A DNA stretch of 64,000 bases, from NCBI GenBank assembly GCA_903882745.1, contig CAIRYG010000010.1:186001-250000 (forward strand), read 5' to 3'. The position numbers and the translations under genes were made by a program. This document shows, piece by piece, positions 8,453 to 17,452 of the stretch. Under the pieces are notes generated by a model. That model had not been told where the DNA came from. It saw only the letters and a list, made by a program, of their open reading frames with translations, and did not search any database. The number at the start of each line of letters is the position of its first letter. Within the stretch, counting starts at the first letter, position 1. This DNA is from an uncultured Gemmatimonadota bacterium. Lineage in GTDB: Bacteria > Gemmatimonadota > Gemmatimonadetes > Gemmatimonadales > Gemmatimonadaceae.

Positions 8453-11400
8453 ATGAGCGAACACCCGAACCGATCCGTCTTCCTCGACCCCAGCGGCAAA
8501 CGCTGGCGGAGGATTCAGCGCGTCTCGCTCGCCCTGGGCGTGCTGACAACGCTCTTTGGGCTTGGCATCGCCATCAGTTTTCTGATTCCCCCAATCCTCC
8601 CGAAACTCCAAGACGCGCGCGCTCAGGTGCGAGCCGCCGCGCAGCCGTCGCAGTTGAAGACAAGCCGTCGCGAACGCGAAAAAACCGCAGCGCAGCGCCG
8701 CCTCGAAACCGCACTCAGCAGATACGTCCATCCCCCCGCGATGCGGCCGAGCCAGTTACCGATCGAGCGCAATCGAAAGATCGAGGGTGCGACCAGCAAG
8801 CGCGCGGTGAGCATGAACAGCGATCGCCCCGGGATTGTGGCAGGCTTTTTTGTCAACTGGGACGACAACTCGCGCACCTCGCTCAACGCCCACATTCGCG
8901 ATCTCGACTGGGTGGTCGGCGAGTGGTTCTTCATCAACCCCAACGGCACACGATTCGACGACCGCACCGACGCCCGGGCACTCTACACCATTGAGCAGGA
9001 GTCACCAAAGAACCGCCCGAAACTGATGGCCATGGTCAGCAACTTCGACCGCGGCACGCAAAAGTTTCACGCCGAGGCATTGCGCAAGTTGATCGCCACG
9101 CCGCGATCGCGAGAGTCTGCCGCCCTGCAACTGGTCAACGCCTGCATCAAGTACGGGTTTGCCGGCGTCACGTTGGATTTCGAAGAAGTCCCGGACGACC
9201 TGATGCCGTCCGTGATTGCCTTTTCGCGCATCCTGCGCGCGGCACTCGCTCCAGGTGGACGCGTCCTCTCCAGCGCCCTTCCCGTCAGCACCGACGAAGA
9301 AACCGCCCGACAGTTCGCCGCGACCAACGATTATTTGTTCCTCATGCTCTACGATGAGCATTACGGACGTGGGGACCCCGGCCCCGTGGCGAGTCAGCGC
9401 TGGTTCGAGGACCGCCTGGATCAGTTCCTCAAATGGATCCCCCCGGGGAAGGTGATTGTGACGCTCGGTGCCTACGGCTACGAGTGGAACGACGCCGACA
9501 ACAAGGTGAATGGCTCCACGGTCACCTTCCAAGACGTCATGCGGCTGTCGAAAGAGCACAACGCGACCGTGCGCTTCGACTCAACCATGCTCAACCCCTT
9601 CGTCACCTGGTCCGACAGCGATGGCACGGACCACGTGTCCTGGTTCCTCGACGGTGTGACCGCATGGAATCAGTCGAAAGCGGCAGTGCAGCGAAAAATT
9701 GCGGGCGCCGCCGTGTGGCGCCTCGGTTCTGAAGATCCATCGATCTGGGGCGCCATCTCAAACGACATTCCACGCTCGGATCCGTCGATGCTGGCCGAGA
9801 TCCCCGCAGGATACGACCCCGAAATCCTCGGTGACGGCGAGCTGCTGCGGCTCTCGAGCCGGCCGGTCACGGGCCGCCGGACCCTGTCGGCGTCGCCACG
9901 CAGCGGGCTCATCGAGCACGAGAGCGTGCTCGCCTTCCCCGCACCATGGCGCGTGCAGCGATTCGGTGGCGAGGATACCACAAAGGTCGCCATCACCTTC
10001 GACGACGGTCCCGACCCGCGCTTCACCGGCGCGATCCTCGATACGCTCCGTTCACGGAACGCGAAAGCCACCTTCTTCGTTGTCGGTCGCCAAGTCGACG
10101 GCTACCCCGCACTGCTCCGGCGCATTCTGCGTGAAGGACACGAGATTGGAAGCCATACCTACACGCATCCCAATCTCGCGCTGACGAATCCATTTCTCGC
10201 AAAACTGGAGCTCGTGGCGTCAGGACGGTTGATCGAGAGCATCTTAAACCGCCGCACCGCGCTGTTTCGACCGCCCTATTTCGGAGACGCGGAACCCACG
10301 ACCGCCGACGAGCTCATCCCTGTTGGCATCGCCACCGACCTCGGGTACCTCACAGTTGGCGTGCACATCGACAGCGAGGACTGGCGGCTCACCGATCCGC
10401 AGGCGGTCTACGATACCACCATGATGCGGCTCGACAAGGGCAACATTCTGCTGCTGCACGACTCCGGCGGCGACCGCAGAGCGACCGTTGCGATTCTTGG
10501 CACGCTGATCGACTCCATGCGCGCGCATGGACGCGAGCCGGTCCTCGTCTCTGAGCTCGCGGGCATCTCGCGCGACGAAGCAATGCCCCAGCTCTCGACG
10601 CACACCACGCTCGAGCGCGTCGTCGAAATCGTAGCCTTCACGGCCGTCGGACTGATGGACTGGGGTGTCTACTGGATTTTCCTGATCGCCGTCATCGCCG
10701 GGGTCATTCGCCTCGCCTTTATTCTCGTCCTAGCCGTGATGCAGCGTCGGAAGGCGCTTGCCCAACAGGCCGCGACCGATACCGCGCCACGATTCGCCCC
10801 GCCGGTTACGATCATCGTCCCCGCCTACAACGAAGGGATGGTGATTGCACGCACGGTACAGAGCCTGCTCGACCAACAATACGACGGGGACCTGCGCATT
10901 ATCGTCGTGGACGACGGCTCGCCAGATGACACCTTCGCCATCGCGCGCGACCGGTTCGCGAACGATCCGCGTGTCGACGTGCACACACAACCCAACGCCG
11001 GCAAAGCGGCAGCGCTCAATTTCGGCATTGCGCGTGCGTCGACCGATATCATCATCTGCCTCGACGCTGACACGCTGTTCGAACGCACAACGGTCCGCGA
11101 ACTCGTCCAACCACTCCACAACCCAACGGTTGGAGCGGTTGCCGGCAATGCCAAGGTTGGCAACCGCATCAACCTCGTGACCCGGTGGCAGGCGCTCGAG
11201 TACGTGACCTCACAGAATCTGGATCGACGCGCCTTCTCGATCCTGAACTGCATCACGGTCATTCCCGGCGCGGTCGGCGCCTGGCGCCGCTCCGCCGTCA
11301 TCGAGGCCGGCGGCTTCACCAGCGACACGCTCGCCGAGGATCAGGACCTCACGATTCGCATTCGGCGCCTCGGCATGACCATCGCCTACGCCGAACGGGC

Positions 11401-11917
11401 GATCGCCTGGACCGAAGCCCCAGCAGACCTCTCCTCCCTGTCCAAGCAACGCTTCCGGTGGTCCTTCGGCACGCTGCAGTGCGCGTGGAAACACCGCGAC
11501 ACGATGCTGCGACCCAAGTATGGCTCGCTCGGACTCGTCGCGATGCCGAACACGTGGCTATTCCAGCTGCTCCTGACGGCGCTGTCACCGCTGGCCGACC
11601 TGCTCTTCGTCTACGGCCTGGTCTCGGTGTGGCTCACCTGGACGGACCATGGCGCGGGCTATGCGCTCTCCGATCTCGAGAACCTGCTCGCCTTCTACGC
11701 CATCTTCCTACTCAGCGACTGGCTCGGCGCCTTCATCGCCTTCCTCATGGAACCCGACGAACAGCGCGGACTCTCGTGGCTCATCATCCTCCAACGCTTC
11801 GTCTACCGGCAGATTATGTACTCGGTGGTCGTGCGAAGCTTCTTCGCCGCGATTCGCGGACGCGTGGTTGGATGGGGATCTCTCGAACGGAAAGCCACCG
11901 CCGAAATCGGCGTGTAG
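8453..11917 (+). CDS. Fused GH18-like glycosidase / NodB polysaccharide deacetylase / GT2 synthase
   Basis: A single 1154-residue chain with three catalytic modules. A transmembrane helix at about 24-47 is followed by a GH18-like domain with GVTLDFEEVPD near 240-250. A NodB/CE4 deacetylase at about 508-720 shows TFDDGPD, HTYTHP, the RPPYF motif and LLLHDSGGD. One or two membrane helices lie at 723-764. The GT2 domain shows IIVPAYNEG near 786, LDADT near 870, EDQD near 962 and QRFRW near 998, then further membrane helices. GT2 motifs resemble processive PgaC/IcaA, chitin and hyaluronan synthases. I infer synthesis, export and trimming of a beta-linked GlcNAc-type polymer, with the first two domains outside the inner membrane. 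The start at 8453 discards 84 unsupported codons antisense to yqeY. Confidence 0.9.
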   Translation: MSEHPNRSVFLDPSGKRWRRIQRVSLALGVLTTLFGLGIAISFLIPPILPKLQDARAQVRAAAQPSQLKTSRREREKTAAQRRLETALSRYVHPPAMRPSQLPIERNRKIEGATSKRAVSMNSDRPGIVAGFFVNWDDNSRTSLNAHIRDLDWVVGEWFFINPNGTRFDDRTDARALYTIEQESPKNRPKLMAMVSNFDRGTQKFHAEALRKLIATPRSRESAALQLVNACIKYGFAGVTLDFEEVPDDLMPSVIAFSRILRAALAPGGRVLSSALPVSTDEETARQFAATNDYLFLMLYDEHYGRGDPGPVASQRWFEDRLDQFLKWIPPGKVIVTLGAYGYEWNDADNKVNGSTVTFQDVMRLSKEHNATVRFDSTMLNPFVTWSDSDGTDHVSWFLDGVTAWNQSKAAVQRKIAGAAVWRLGSEDPSIWGAISNDIPRSDPSMLAEIPAGYDPEILGDGELLRLSSRPVTGRRTLSASPRSGLIEHESVLAFPAPWRVQRFGGEDTTKVAITFDDGPDPRFTGAILDTLRSRNAKATFFVVGRQVDGYPALLRRILREGHEIGSHTYTHPNLALTNPFLAKLELVASGRLIESILNRRTALFRPPYFGDAEPTTADELIPVGIATDLGYLTVGVHIDSEDWRLTDPQAVYDTTMMRLDKGNILLLHDSGGDRRATVAILGTLIDSMRAHGREPVLVSELAGISRDEAMPQLSTHTTLERVVEIVAFTAVGLMDWGVYWIFLIAVIAGVIRLAFILVLAVMQRRKALAQQAATDTAPRFAPPVTIIVPAYNEGMVIARTVQSLLDQQYDGDLRIIVVDDGSPDDTFAIARDRFANDPRVDVHTQPNAGKAAALNFGIARASTDIIICLDADTLFERTTVRELVQPLHNPTVGAVAGNAKVGNRINLVTRWQALEYVTSQNLDRRAFSILNCITVIPGAVGAWRRSAVIEAGGFTSDTLAEDQDLTIRIRRLGMTIAYAERAIAWTEAPADLSSLSKQRFRWSFGTLQCAWKHRDTMLRPKYGSLGLVAMPNTWLFQLLLTALSPLADLLFVYGLVSVWLTWTDHGAGYALSDLENLLAFYAIFLLSDWLGAFIAFLMEPDEQRGLSWLIILQRFVYRQIMYSVVVRSFFAAIRGRVVGWGSLERKATAEIGV

Positions 11918-11947
11918 CGCCGCGCTAGCCCGAAGGCCAGCGCGGCG

Positions 11948-12289
11948 TCAGCCCGGAGGCCAGCGCAGCGCGCGGCCGCCCAGCACATGCAGATGCACGT
12001 GGGCCACACTCTGACCACCGTCATCGTTGGTGTTGACGACCACGCGATAGCCGCTCTCCGCAACCCCCTCCTGCTGCGCTACGTCCCGCGCGAGCGCGAG
12101 CAGATCTGCGAGCACGCTGGGTGACGAGACGTCGTTCAGCGACGAGGCGTGCACACGCGGAATCACCAAGACATGCACCGGCGCCTGCGGCGCAATGTCA
12201 CGAAAGGCCAAGCAGCTTTCGCGTTCGGCAACGATCGCCGCAGGAATCTCTCCCGAGGCGATTCGACAGAACAAACAGGGTGCGCTCAT
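11948..12289 (-). CDS. HIT family (histidine triad) nucleotide-binding protein
   Basis: A 113-residue HIT protein of the Hint/HinT group, likely a purine nucleoside phosphoramidase or related nucleotide hydrolase. The C-terminal histidine triad HVHLHVLGG is intact, and the N-terminal CLFCRIASGEIPA is typical of bacterial HinT. It lies 15 bp downstream of rsmE and is probably the last gene of the hemW-hrcA-dnaJ-prmA-rsmE run. It converges with the plus-strand fused synthase across a 30-bp gap. Confidence 0.95.
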   Translation of the reverse strand: MSAPCLFCRIASGEIPAAIVAERESCLAFRDIAPQAPVHVLVIPRVHASSLNDVSSPSVLADLLALARDVAQQEGVAESGYRVVVNTNDDGGQSVAHVHLHVLGGRALRWPPG

Positions 12290-12304
12290 AATTTCTATTC
12301 CGGG

Positions 12305-13048
12305 TTACGTTGCCGCGTCGAGCGCGGCGCGCGCGATACCAAGCGCCGCTACCGCAGCCGTCTCAAATCGTAAAATCGTCCCGCCCATTCGGACCCGGAC
12401 AAATCCCGCGGCTTCCAGTTCGGCGAGTTCCACATCTTCGAACCCACCTTCCGGACCGATCGCTAAAGTGACCGTGGGAAGCGAGGGCGTCGAGCGAATC
12501 GCCGCATCGAGCACACGCGCCATCGGCGCACCCGATTCGTCGCACACATATCGAACGCCCTCCGGCGCCGCCGCAATCGCGCGATCGGGGGAAGCATCGG
12601 GATACGCAACCGGAAGATATGCGCCGCCGGACTGCCCAAGCGCCGACGCCATGCGCGCCGCAACCTTCTGGTGAAACTGCGGCCCTTCGCCACGCGGACT
12701 CACACTCTTCGATCGCTTCCACAGGACCGGACGCCAACTCGTCGCCGACAACTCCGTTGCCTTCTCGGCCAGCCAGAGCATCCGATCACGATCCGCGACC
12801 GGAAGCATCAGGTGGATGGCCGGCATCGGGTCGCCCACCGTCGCGCTCTCCACCTGAACCGTGGCGTTTCGTTTGGCGATCCGCAGTAACACTCCCTCGC
12901 CACGCGTGCCTTGCCCGTCGAGTAGCCCGATGCGTTGACCGGCATCGAGTCGGCGCACGCGCATATGGTGCGCCTCCTCTTCGCCTAGGGTGACAACCTG
13001 CCCCGCGGCAAATCCCTCACCCACAACGAAGGTCGGCAGCGTGCTCAT
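12305..13048 (-). CDS. rsmE: 16S rRNA (uracil-1498-N3)-methyltransferase RsmE
   Basis: A 247-residue SPOUT-superfamily methyltransferase that methylates U1498 of 16S rRNA using SAM. The N-terminal PUA-like part contains EEAHHMRVRRLDAG. The SPOUT knot shows the LAEKATELSATSWRPVLWKR segment, the IGPEGGFEDVE loop and the terminal LRFETAAVAALG. The ATG at 13048 overlaps the prmA stop (ATGA) and gives the normal N-terminus; the longer open frame upstream lies inside prmA. prmA-rsmE adjacency is common, so coupling is expected. Confidence 0.95.
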   Translation of the reverse strand: MSTLPTFVVGEGFAAGQVVTLGEEEAHHMRVRRLDAGQRIGLLDGQGTRGEGVLLRIAKRNATVQVESATVGDPMPAIHLMLPVADRDRMLWLAEKATELSATSWRPVLWKRSKSVSPRGEGPQFHQKVAARMASALGQSGGAYLPVAYPDASPDRAIAAAPEGVRYVCDESGAPMARVLDAAIRSTPSLPTVTLAIGPEGGFEDVELAELEAAGFVRVRMGGTILRFETAAVAALGIARAALDAAT

Positions 13049-13881
13049 CGCGCGATAACCACCGACCACCAGCCGTCTTCCGAATCCTCCGCGAGCACGC
13101 GCCACCCGCGCACCGCGAGCGCCTCGAGCATCATCGTGCGCTCCTCAATCAAGATGCCACTCAGAATGACGCGACCATCCTCGGTGAGCGATTCCGCCAT
13201 GAGCGGCAGCAGCTCCAACAGCACCGACGAGATAATGTTCGCAAGAATCACACGCACCGGTGCTACGAGCGGGAGCAGTACCCCTGCATCCCCCTCCAAC
13301 ACCTGAACGCGCCCGACCACACCGTTCCGCTCGACATTCTCCAGCGCATTCGACGTGGCATCCGGATCAATCTCGATGGCAGCCGCACGACTGGCGCCAA
13401 GCTTGATCGCCGCAATCGACAACACGGCCGTTCCCGAACCGAGATCCGCCACCACGTCACCAGGGCGAATAACCGTTGGCAGCAGACGCACCACGCCGCG
13501 CGTGGTGCCATGCTCACCGGTCCCAAAGGCCATCGCGGGATCAATGATAATCGTGGTGGCAGCGTCGAACTGATCGGCCAGCCAGGGAGGCGCGATCGTC
13601 AACGGCCCCAGCTGGTGTGCGCCCACGCGCGCGCGCCATTCCGACCAATCCATGGGCGGCAACTCGGTGACCGCAATATCAGCCGCCGCATCGGCGCCCC
13701 GGAGCACATCAGCAAATGTTCCGACATCGCTTCCTGGCTCCAGATGTGTCACCAGAAGCACACCATCCTCCTGCACCCCCTGCGCGCCTGCCGCAAAAAG
13801 TGCCGCCATCAACGCGTCGCGTCGATCATCCGCCGACGGACGAACGGCTACGCGTAACCACGGCGTCTTCTCGATGGTCAT
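13045..13881 (-). CDS. prmA: Ribosomal protein L11 methyltransferase PrmA
   Basis: A 278-residue SAM-dependent methyltransferase of the PrmA family, which modifies ribosomal protein L11. The hallmark [15 protein letters not shown] segment is present, followed by the SAM loop [15 protein letters not shown] and the LANI motif that stands in place of NPPY in PrmA. Both ends are coupled: its ATG overlaps the dnaJ stop and its stop overlaps the rsmE start, each by four bases. This gives a heat-shock-linked run, hrcA-dnaJ-prmA-rsmE, known in many bacteria. Confidence 0.95.
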   Translation of the reverse strand: MTIEKTPWLRVAVRPSADDRRDALMAALFAAGAQGVQEDGVLLVTHLEPGSDVGTFADVLRGADAAADIAVTELPPMDWSEWRARVGAHQLGPLTIAPPWLADQFDAATTIIIDPAMAFGTGEHGTTRGVVRLLPTVIRPGDVVADLGSGTAVLSIAAIKLGASRAAAIEIDPDATSNALENVERNGVVGRVQVLEGDAGVLLPLVAPVRVILANIISSVLLELLPLMAESLTEDGRVILSGILIEERTMMLEALAVRGWRVLAEDSEDGWWSVVIAR

Positions 13882-15014
13882 GTGCGCAACGCATCCTTCA
13901 TCTTGTCCCAGAAGCTCTTTTCACGCTTCCCCGGCGCCGGACGGTGTACCTTCGCCAGCGCATCAATCTGCGCCGACTCGTCGCTCGTGAGATCGGTCGG
14001 AGTCCAAATGTGCACGCGCACATGCAAATCTCCCGTGCCGCTCGCATTCACGCGCGGAAGCCCCTTGCCCCGTAGCTCAAAACGCTGTCCGCTTTGCGTC
14101 CCCGCCGGCACCCGAAGCTCGAGCGGCCCGAGAACCCCGGGCACCTCAATCTCCGCCCCACGGACTGCTTGCGGGAAGGTAATGAGCACATCGGTAAAGA
14201 GGTGCTCACCGTCGCGCTCAAACCGATCATCCTCCTCGACGTCAAACACCACCACGACGTCGCCCCGCGGGCCACTGCGCGCGCCTGCATTGCCAACACC
14301 GCGCATCTGCATGTACTGACCGCTCGACACACCGGGCGGAATCTTGATGGGCAGCGTGTGCTCGCCACGCTGCCGCCCCTCACCGCGGCAGGTCTTGCAC
14401 GGCGTCGCAATCATGACCCCTTCGCCACTGCACGTCGGACAGGGCGCCACGCTCACGAACTGCCCAAAGAACGAGCGCTGTGCGCGCCGCACCTCACCCT
14501 GCCCAGCGCACGTACTGCATTTGGCGGGCTTTGTACCGGGCTCAGCCCCAGCACCGGCGCACCGGTCGCAAGGATCGAGCAACTTCATTTTTACCGTGCG
14601 CGTCACGCCAAGCGCCACTTCGGCGAGCGTCAGCTGGACATCGACACGAACGTCGGCCCCAGCCTGCGGCCCCGCCGCCTGCCGCTGCTGACCGCCGAAC
14701 ATGTCCCCAAGCCCGAAGTCGCGCATGAAGATGTTGAGCGCCTCGGACATGTCCACATGATGGAAGCCCCCCGCCCCACCTCCGGCTCCGCCACCACGAA
14801 GTCCAGCCTCGCCGTAGCGATCGTACGCGGCGCGCTTCTGCGGATCGCGCAGCACGTCGTACGCCTCGCTGACTTCCTTAAATTTCTCCTCGGCTTCCTT
14901 CGACCCACCATTCTTGTCGGGATGGAACTGCATAGCCATCCGCCGATACGCGGTCTTAATCTCGTCATCGCCGGCCGTCTTTTCGACACCAAGCGTCTTG
15001 TAGAAGTCAGCCAT
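13878..15014 (-). CDS. dnaJ: Chaperone protein DnaJ
   Basis: DnaJ stimulates the ATPase of DnaK and delivers unfolded clients to it. The 378-residue protein has an N-terminal J domain with HPD at residues 31-33 and a Gly-rich linker. A cysteine-rich domain of four CxxCxGxG-type repeats ([32 protein letters not shown]) and the C-terminal substrate-binding beta domains follow. It lies 3 nt after hrcA and overlaps prmA. Neither grpE nor dnaK is in this window, so the partners must be encoded elsewhere. Confidence 0.97.
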   Translation of the reverse strand: MADFYKTLGVEKTAGDDEIKTAYRRMAMQFHPDKNGGSKEAEEKFKEVSEAYDVLRDPQKRAAYDRYGEAGLRGGGAGGGAGGFHHVDMSEALNIFMRDFGLGDMFGGQQRQAAGPQAGADVRVDVQLTLAEVALGVTRTVKMKLLDPCDRCAGAGAEPGTKPAKCSTCAGQGEVRRAQRSFFGQFVSVAPCPTCSGEGVMIATPCKTCRGEGRQRGEHTLPIKIPPGVSSGQYMQMRGVGNAGARSGPRGDVVVVFDVEEDDRFERDGEHLFTDVLITFPQAVRGAEIEVPGVLGPLELRVPAGTQSGQRFELRGKGLPRVNASGTGDLHVRVHIWTPTDLTSDESAQIDALAKVHRPAPGKREKSFWDKMKDALRT

Positions 15015-15017
15015 TCC

Positions 15018-16061
15018 CTATGCCAGTAGTTCCGTGACGAGCGTCGACGTATGCGTCACGAGTGAAATCACTTTTGCGTACGGCATCCGCGTCGGACCGA
15101 TCACGCCGATCACGCCCGACAGCCCGCCCGCACGATACTCCGCCGTCACCAAGGTCATTCCCCCTGGCAACGAGTTCCCATGTTCCGCGCCAATCGTAAT
15201 CTGGACGCCGGCGGCAGCATTCCGCGTCCGCAACAACGTCGCCAGTTCGGTGCGGGTCTCGGTCAACTCAATCAGCCGCCGCATCTGTTCCCCACTCGCG
15301 AACTCGGGTTTGTCCGCTAGCACCGATGCCTGCCCAAGCACCACCGCATCCCCACGCTCCGCCGCGGCGACATCAAACAACTGCTCCTGCTCCTGCACAA
15401 AGATATTCAGCAGCTCGGTGGCCTCGCCCCGTACCCCAGAGTCGCGGACCCGCTCGCCGAGCGAGAGCCGAATCTCACCGAGGGTCACCCCCCCGAGCCG
15501 CTCGTTCAACACGCGCTGAACCTCGGAGAGTGCATTGTCGGCGATTTCACCCTTCACTTCTATAAAGACCGTACGCACCGCCCCGCCGCGGAGCGTGAGT
15601 ACCAACATCAGCTTTTCGAAACTCAGCCGGACAATATCCAAACGCTCCAGAATCGTCTGATCCATGCGCGGCCCGAGTGCGATCCCAAGCTCCTGCGTCA
15701 GCACGCCCAAGCTCTGTGCCGCGCGACGCAAAATCGACTCGATTGCCGACCCCGCCTGCGCCAGTTCGTTGGCTAACCGCTGCCGCTCGGCCGGCTCGAG
15801 CGGCGGAATCCGCATCAGCTCGTCCACGTACAACCGATACGCCTTTTCGGTCGGGATACGCCCCGCGGAGGTATGAGGATGGAATAAAAATCCCTTCTCC
15901 TCGAGGTCACTCATCGTGTTGCGAATCGTGGCAGGCGATACCCCAAACCCAAACCGTCGGGCCAGGGTCCGCGACGCGGCCGGCTCGGCGGTCTCGACAT
16001 ACGATCGAATAACCGCCTGCAAGACCGAGCGTTCGCGCTCAGAAAGCTCCACCGATGCCAT
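15018..16061 (-). CDS. hrcA: Heat-inducible transcription repressor HrcA
   Basis: HrcA represses class I heat-shock genes by binding CIRCE elements. The 347-residue product has the N-terminal winged-helix start LSERERSVLQAVI, the RRFGFGVSPATIRNTMSDLEEKG recognition region (the FGVSPATIRN part is diagnostic) and the HPHTSAGRIPTEKAYR stretch, then a GAF-like domain. It follows hemW with a 13-bp gap and precedes dnaJ by 3 nt. I saw no complete CIRCE inverted repeat directly upstream or in the hemW promoter region; only a left-half-like TTAGCAC occurs, at 17309-17315. Confidence 0.96.
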   Translation of the reverse strand: MASVELSERERSVLQAVIRSYVETAEPAASRTLARRFGFGVSPATIRNTMSDLEEKGFLFHPHTSAGRIPTEKAYRLYVDELMRIPPLEPAERQRLANELAQAGSAIESILRRAAQSLGVLTQELGIALGPRMDQTILERLDIVRLSFEKLMLVLTLRGGAVRTVFIEVKGEIADNALSEVQRVLNERLGGVTLGEIRLSLGERVRDSGVRGEATELLNIFVQEQEQLFDVAAAERGDAVVLGQASVLADKPEFASGEQMRRLIELTETRTELATLLRTRNAAAGVQITIGAEHGNSLPGGMTLVTAEYRAGGLSGVIGVIGPTRMPYAKVISLVTHTSTLVTELLA

Positions 16062-16074
16062 AAGTTGAAGTATA

Positions 16075-17199
16075 CTAACGACTTCGGTGTGCGGTCAAGG
16101 CGGCAGCAAGCGAGTCGAGGCGCAGCCAACCGAGTGCGGTCACCGTGAGTTTCGCCCCGTCGAGTGTCGCCCAACCCGCCTCAATCCAGCGCTCCACTTC
16201 GGGCAAATCGGTAGCCGCAAGCTCCAAACCGTCCACCGTCCGCAGTCCGAGGTATACCTCTTCGGCGATCCGGTTTGCCGCCGTCAGCTCCTCAAACCCC
16301 GCTTCTGCGCCCGTTCCAGCCATCACGGAGGCTCGCCAACGCTCGTATTCTTGGATATTCCAGCGGCGATTCACCCCGTCAAACGAGTGCGCCGATGGGC
16401 CAAGTCCACGGTATGGCACCCGCTTCCAATAGGACGAGTTGTGCCGGCTGCGCATTCCCGGCTTGGCAAAATTTGAGACTTCGTAGTGCTCAAACCCGCC
16501 GTCCACCATCCGCCGATGCGCCTCCATGAACTCGTCGGCGTACCGGTCCTCGGGGGCCTCAACGGCCTCTCCGCGGGCGGCCCAGCGCCCCAGCGGGGTG
16601 TGCGGCTCGACGGTCAATCCGTACAACGACACATGGTCCGGACCGAGGGCCAGCGCCTGCTCGAGGTCGGCTGTCCAGTTCCGGTTGAGCACTTCAGGCA
16701 GGGCAAAGATAAGGTCCAACGATATATCGTTGATGCCGGCGGAACGGAGGTTATCCATCGCCCCGCGGACAGTCGAAACATCATGGGATCGATGCATCCA
16801 CTCCAGGACCGTCGGGTCAAAAGACTGGACCCCAAGCGACACGCGCCGGACTCCGGCCGCCACCCAGCTCCGCGCCGCGGCCTCCGATACATCCTCCGGA
16901 TTGGCCTCAATCGTGATTTCCGTGGCGGCTGGCGTGATCTGCGGATAGGCCTCGGCGATGGCCCCAATGAGCTCGCCGACCCCAAGTTCACCAAGGCGAC
17001 TTGGGGTGCCTCCGCCAAAGTAGAGCGTGCTGATCGGTCCCGTCGGGGCTGAATTAAACCCCGTGACGAGTTCTGCCTTAATGGCGTCTATGTACTGAGC
17101 GACCGGTACCGTGCGCCGCACCGCGATCGAAAAGTCGCAGTAGCTGCATCGGCGAGCGCAGAATGGTACGTGGACGTAGATGTGCCGCAGAACAGGCAC
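16075..17199 (-). CDS. hemW: Radical SAM HemW-like protein (coproporphyrinogen III oxidase-like)
   Basis: A 374-residue radical-SAM protein of the HemW group, formerly annotated as oxygen-independent coproporphyrinogen III oxidase and now viewed as a heme chaperone. The 4Fe-4S motif appears as CARRCSYCDF near the N-terminus, followed by YFGGGTPS and the RHNSSYW segment typical of HemW. The GTG at 17199 is the only reasonable start, although its AGGAG lies unusually close. hemW immediately upstream of hrcA is a frequent arrangement. It is the first gene of the run after a 240-bp AT-rich intergenic region. Confidence 0.93.
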   Translation of the reverse strand: MPVLRHIYVHVPFCARRCSYCDFSIAVRRTVPVAQYIDAIKAELVTGFNSAPTGPISTLYFGGGTPSRLGELGVGELIGAIAEAYPQITPAATEITIEANPEDVSEAAARSWVAAGVRRVSLGVQSFDPTVLEWMHRSHDVSTVRGAMDNLRSAGINDISLDLIFALPEVLNRNWTADLEQALALGPDHVSLYGLTVEPHTPLGRWAARGEAVEAPEDRYADEFMEAHRRMVDGGFEHYEVSNFAKPGMRSRHNSSYWKRVPYRGLGPSAHSFDGVNRRWNIQEYERWRASVMAGTGAEAGFEELTAANRIAEEVYLGLRTVDGLELAATDLPEVERWIEAGWATLDGAKLTVTALGWLRLDSLAAALTAHRSR

Positions 17200-17314
17200 T
17201 CCTGGGCAAAATGTTCAGTGATGAGTCGTGACCGACCGACAAAACAGCCGAGAATCAGCGGTTGAGAATCATCTAAAGTGATTTCTCAAATCCTTATATT
17301 GCATTACATTAGCA

Positions 17315-17342
17315 CATATAGACTAGAAACAACTTCAATCAA
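17315..17342 (-). promoter_or_regulatory. Putative promoter of hemW-hrcA-dnaJ operon
   Basis: On the minus strand, TTGATT (17337-17342) and TATATG (17315-17320) are separated by 16 bp in the most AT-rich part of the 17200-17440 intergenic region, about 115 bp before the hemW start. The match to the sigma-70 consensus is moderate and other -10 choices exist nearby. Confidence 0.35.
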
Positions 17343-17371
17343 ATACGCCACCGATCTGCAGCATGGAAAAG

Positions 17372-17452
17372 TTTTCCACAACAAACCAGAAGGACAGACG
17401 CATGGCGCATTTTTCAACAATTCACAATTTGCCAGCGTGCCTATGTGGATAA
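17372..17452. promoter_or_regulatory. Paired DnaA-box-like sites upstream of hemW
   Basis: TTTTCCACA (17372-17380, one mismatch to the DnaA box) and TGTGGATAA (17444-17452, an exact box on the minus strand) face each other across 63 bp. They lie upstream of the putative hemW promoter; the second overlaps the 3' end of dprA. The same pair of motifs recurs upstream of recA. Confidence 0.45.

Noticed and set aside
17309-17315. CIRCE element
   Set aside because: Only a left-half TTAGCAC is present; the expected GAGTGCTAA partner nine bases on is missing.
17200-17452. An origin of replication
   Set aside because: Only two DnaA-box-like sites and no dnaA, dnaN or rpmH nearby; the same pair also occurs before recA, so regulation is more likely.
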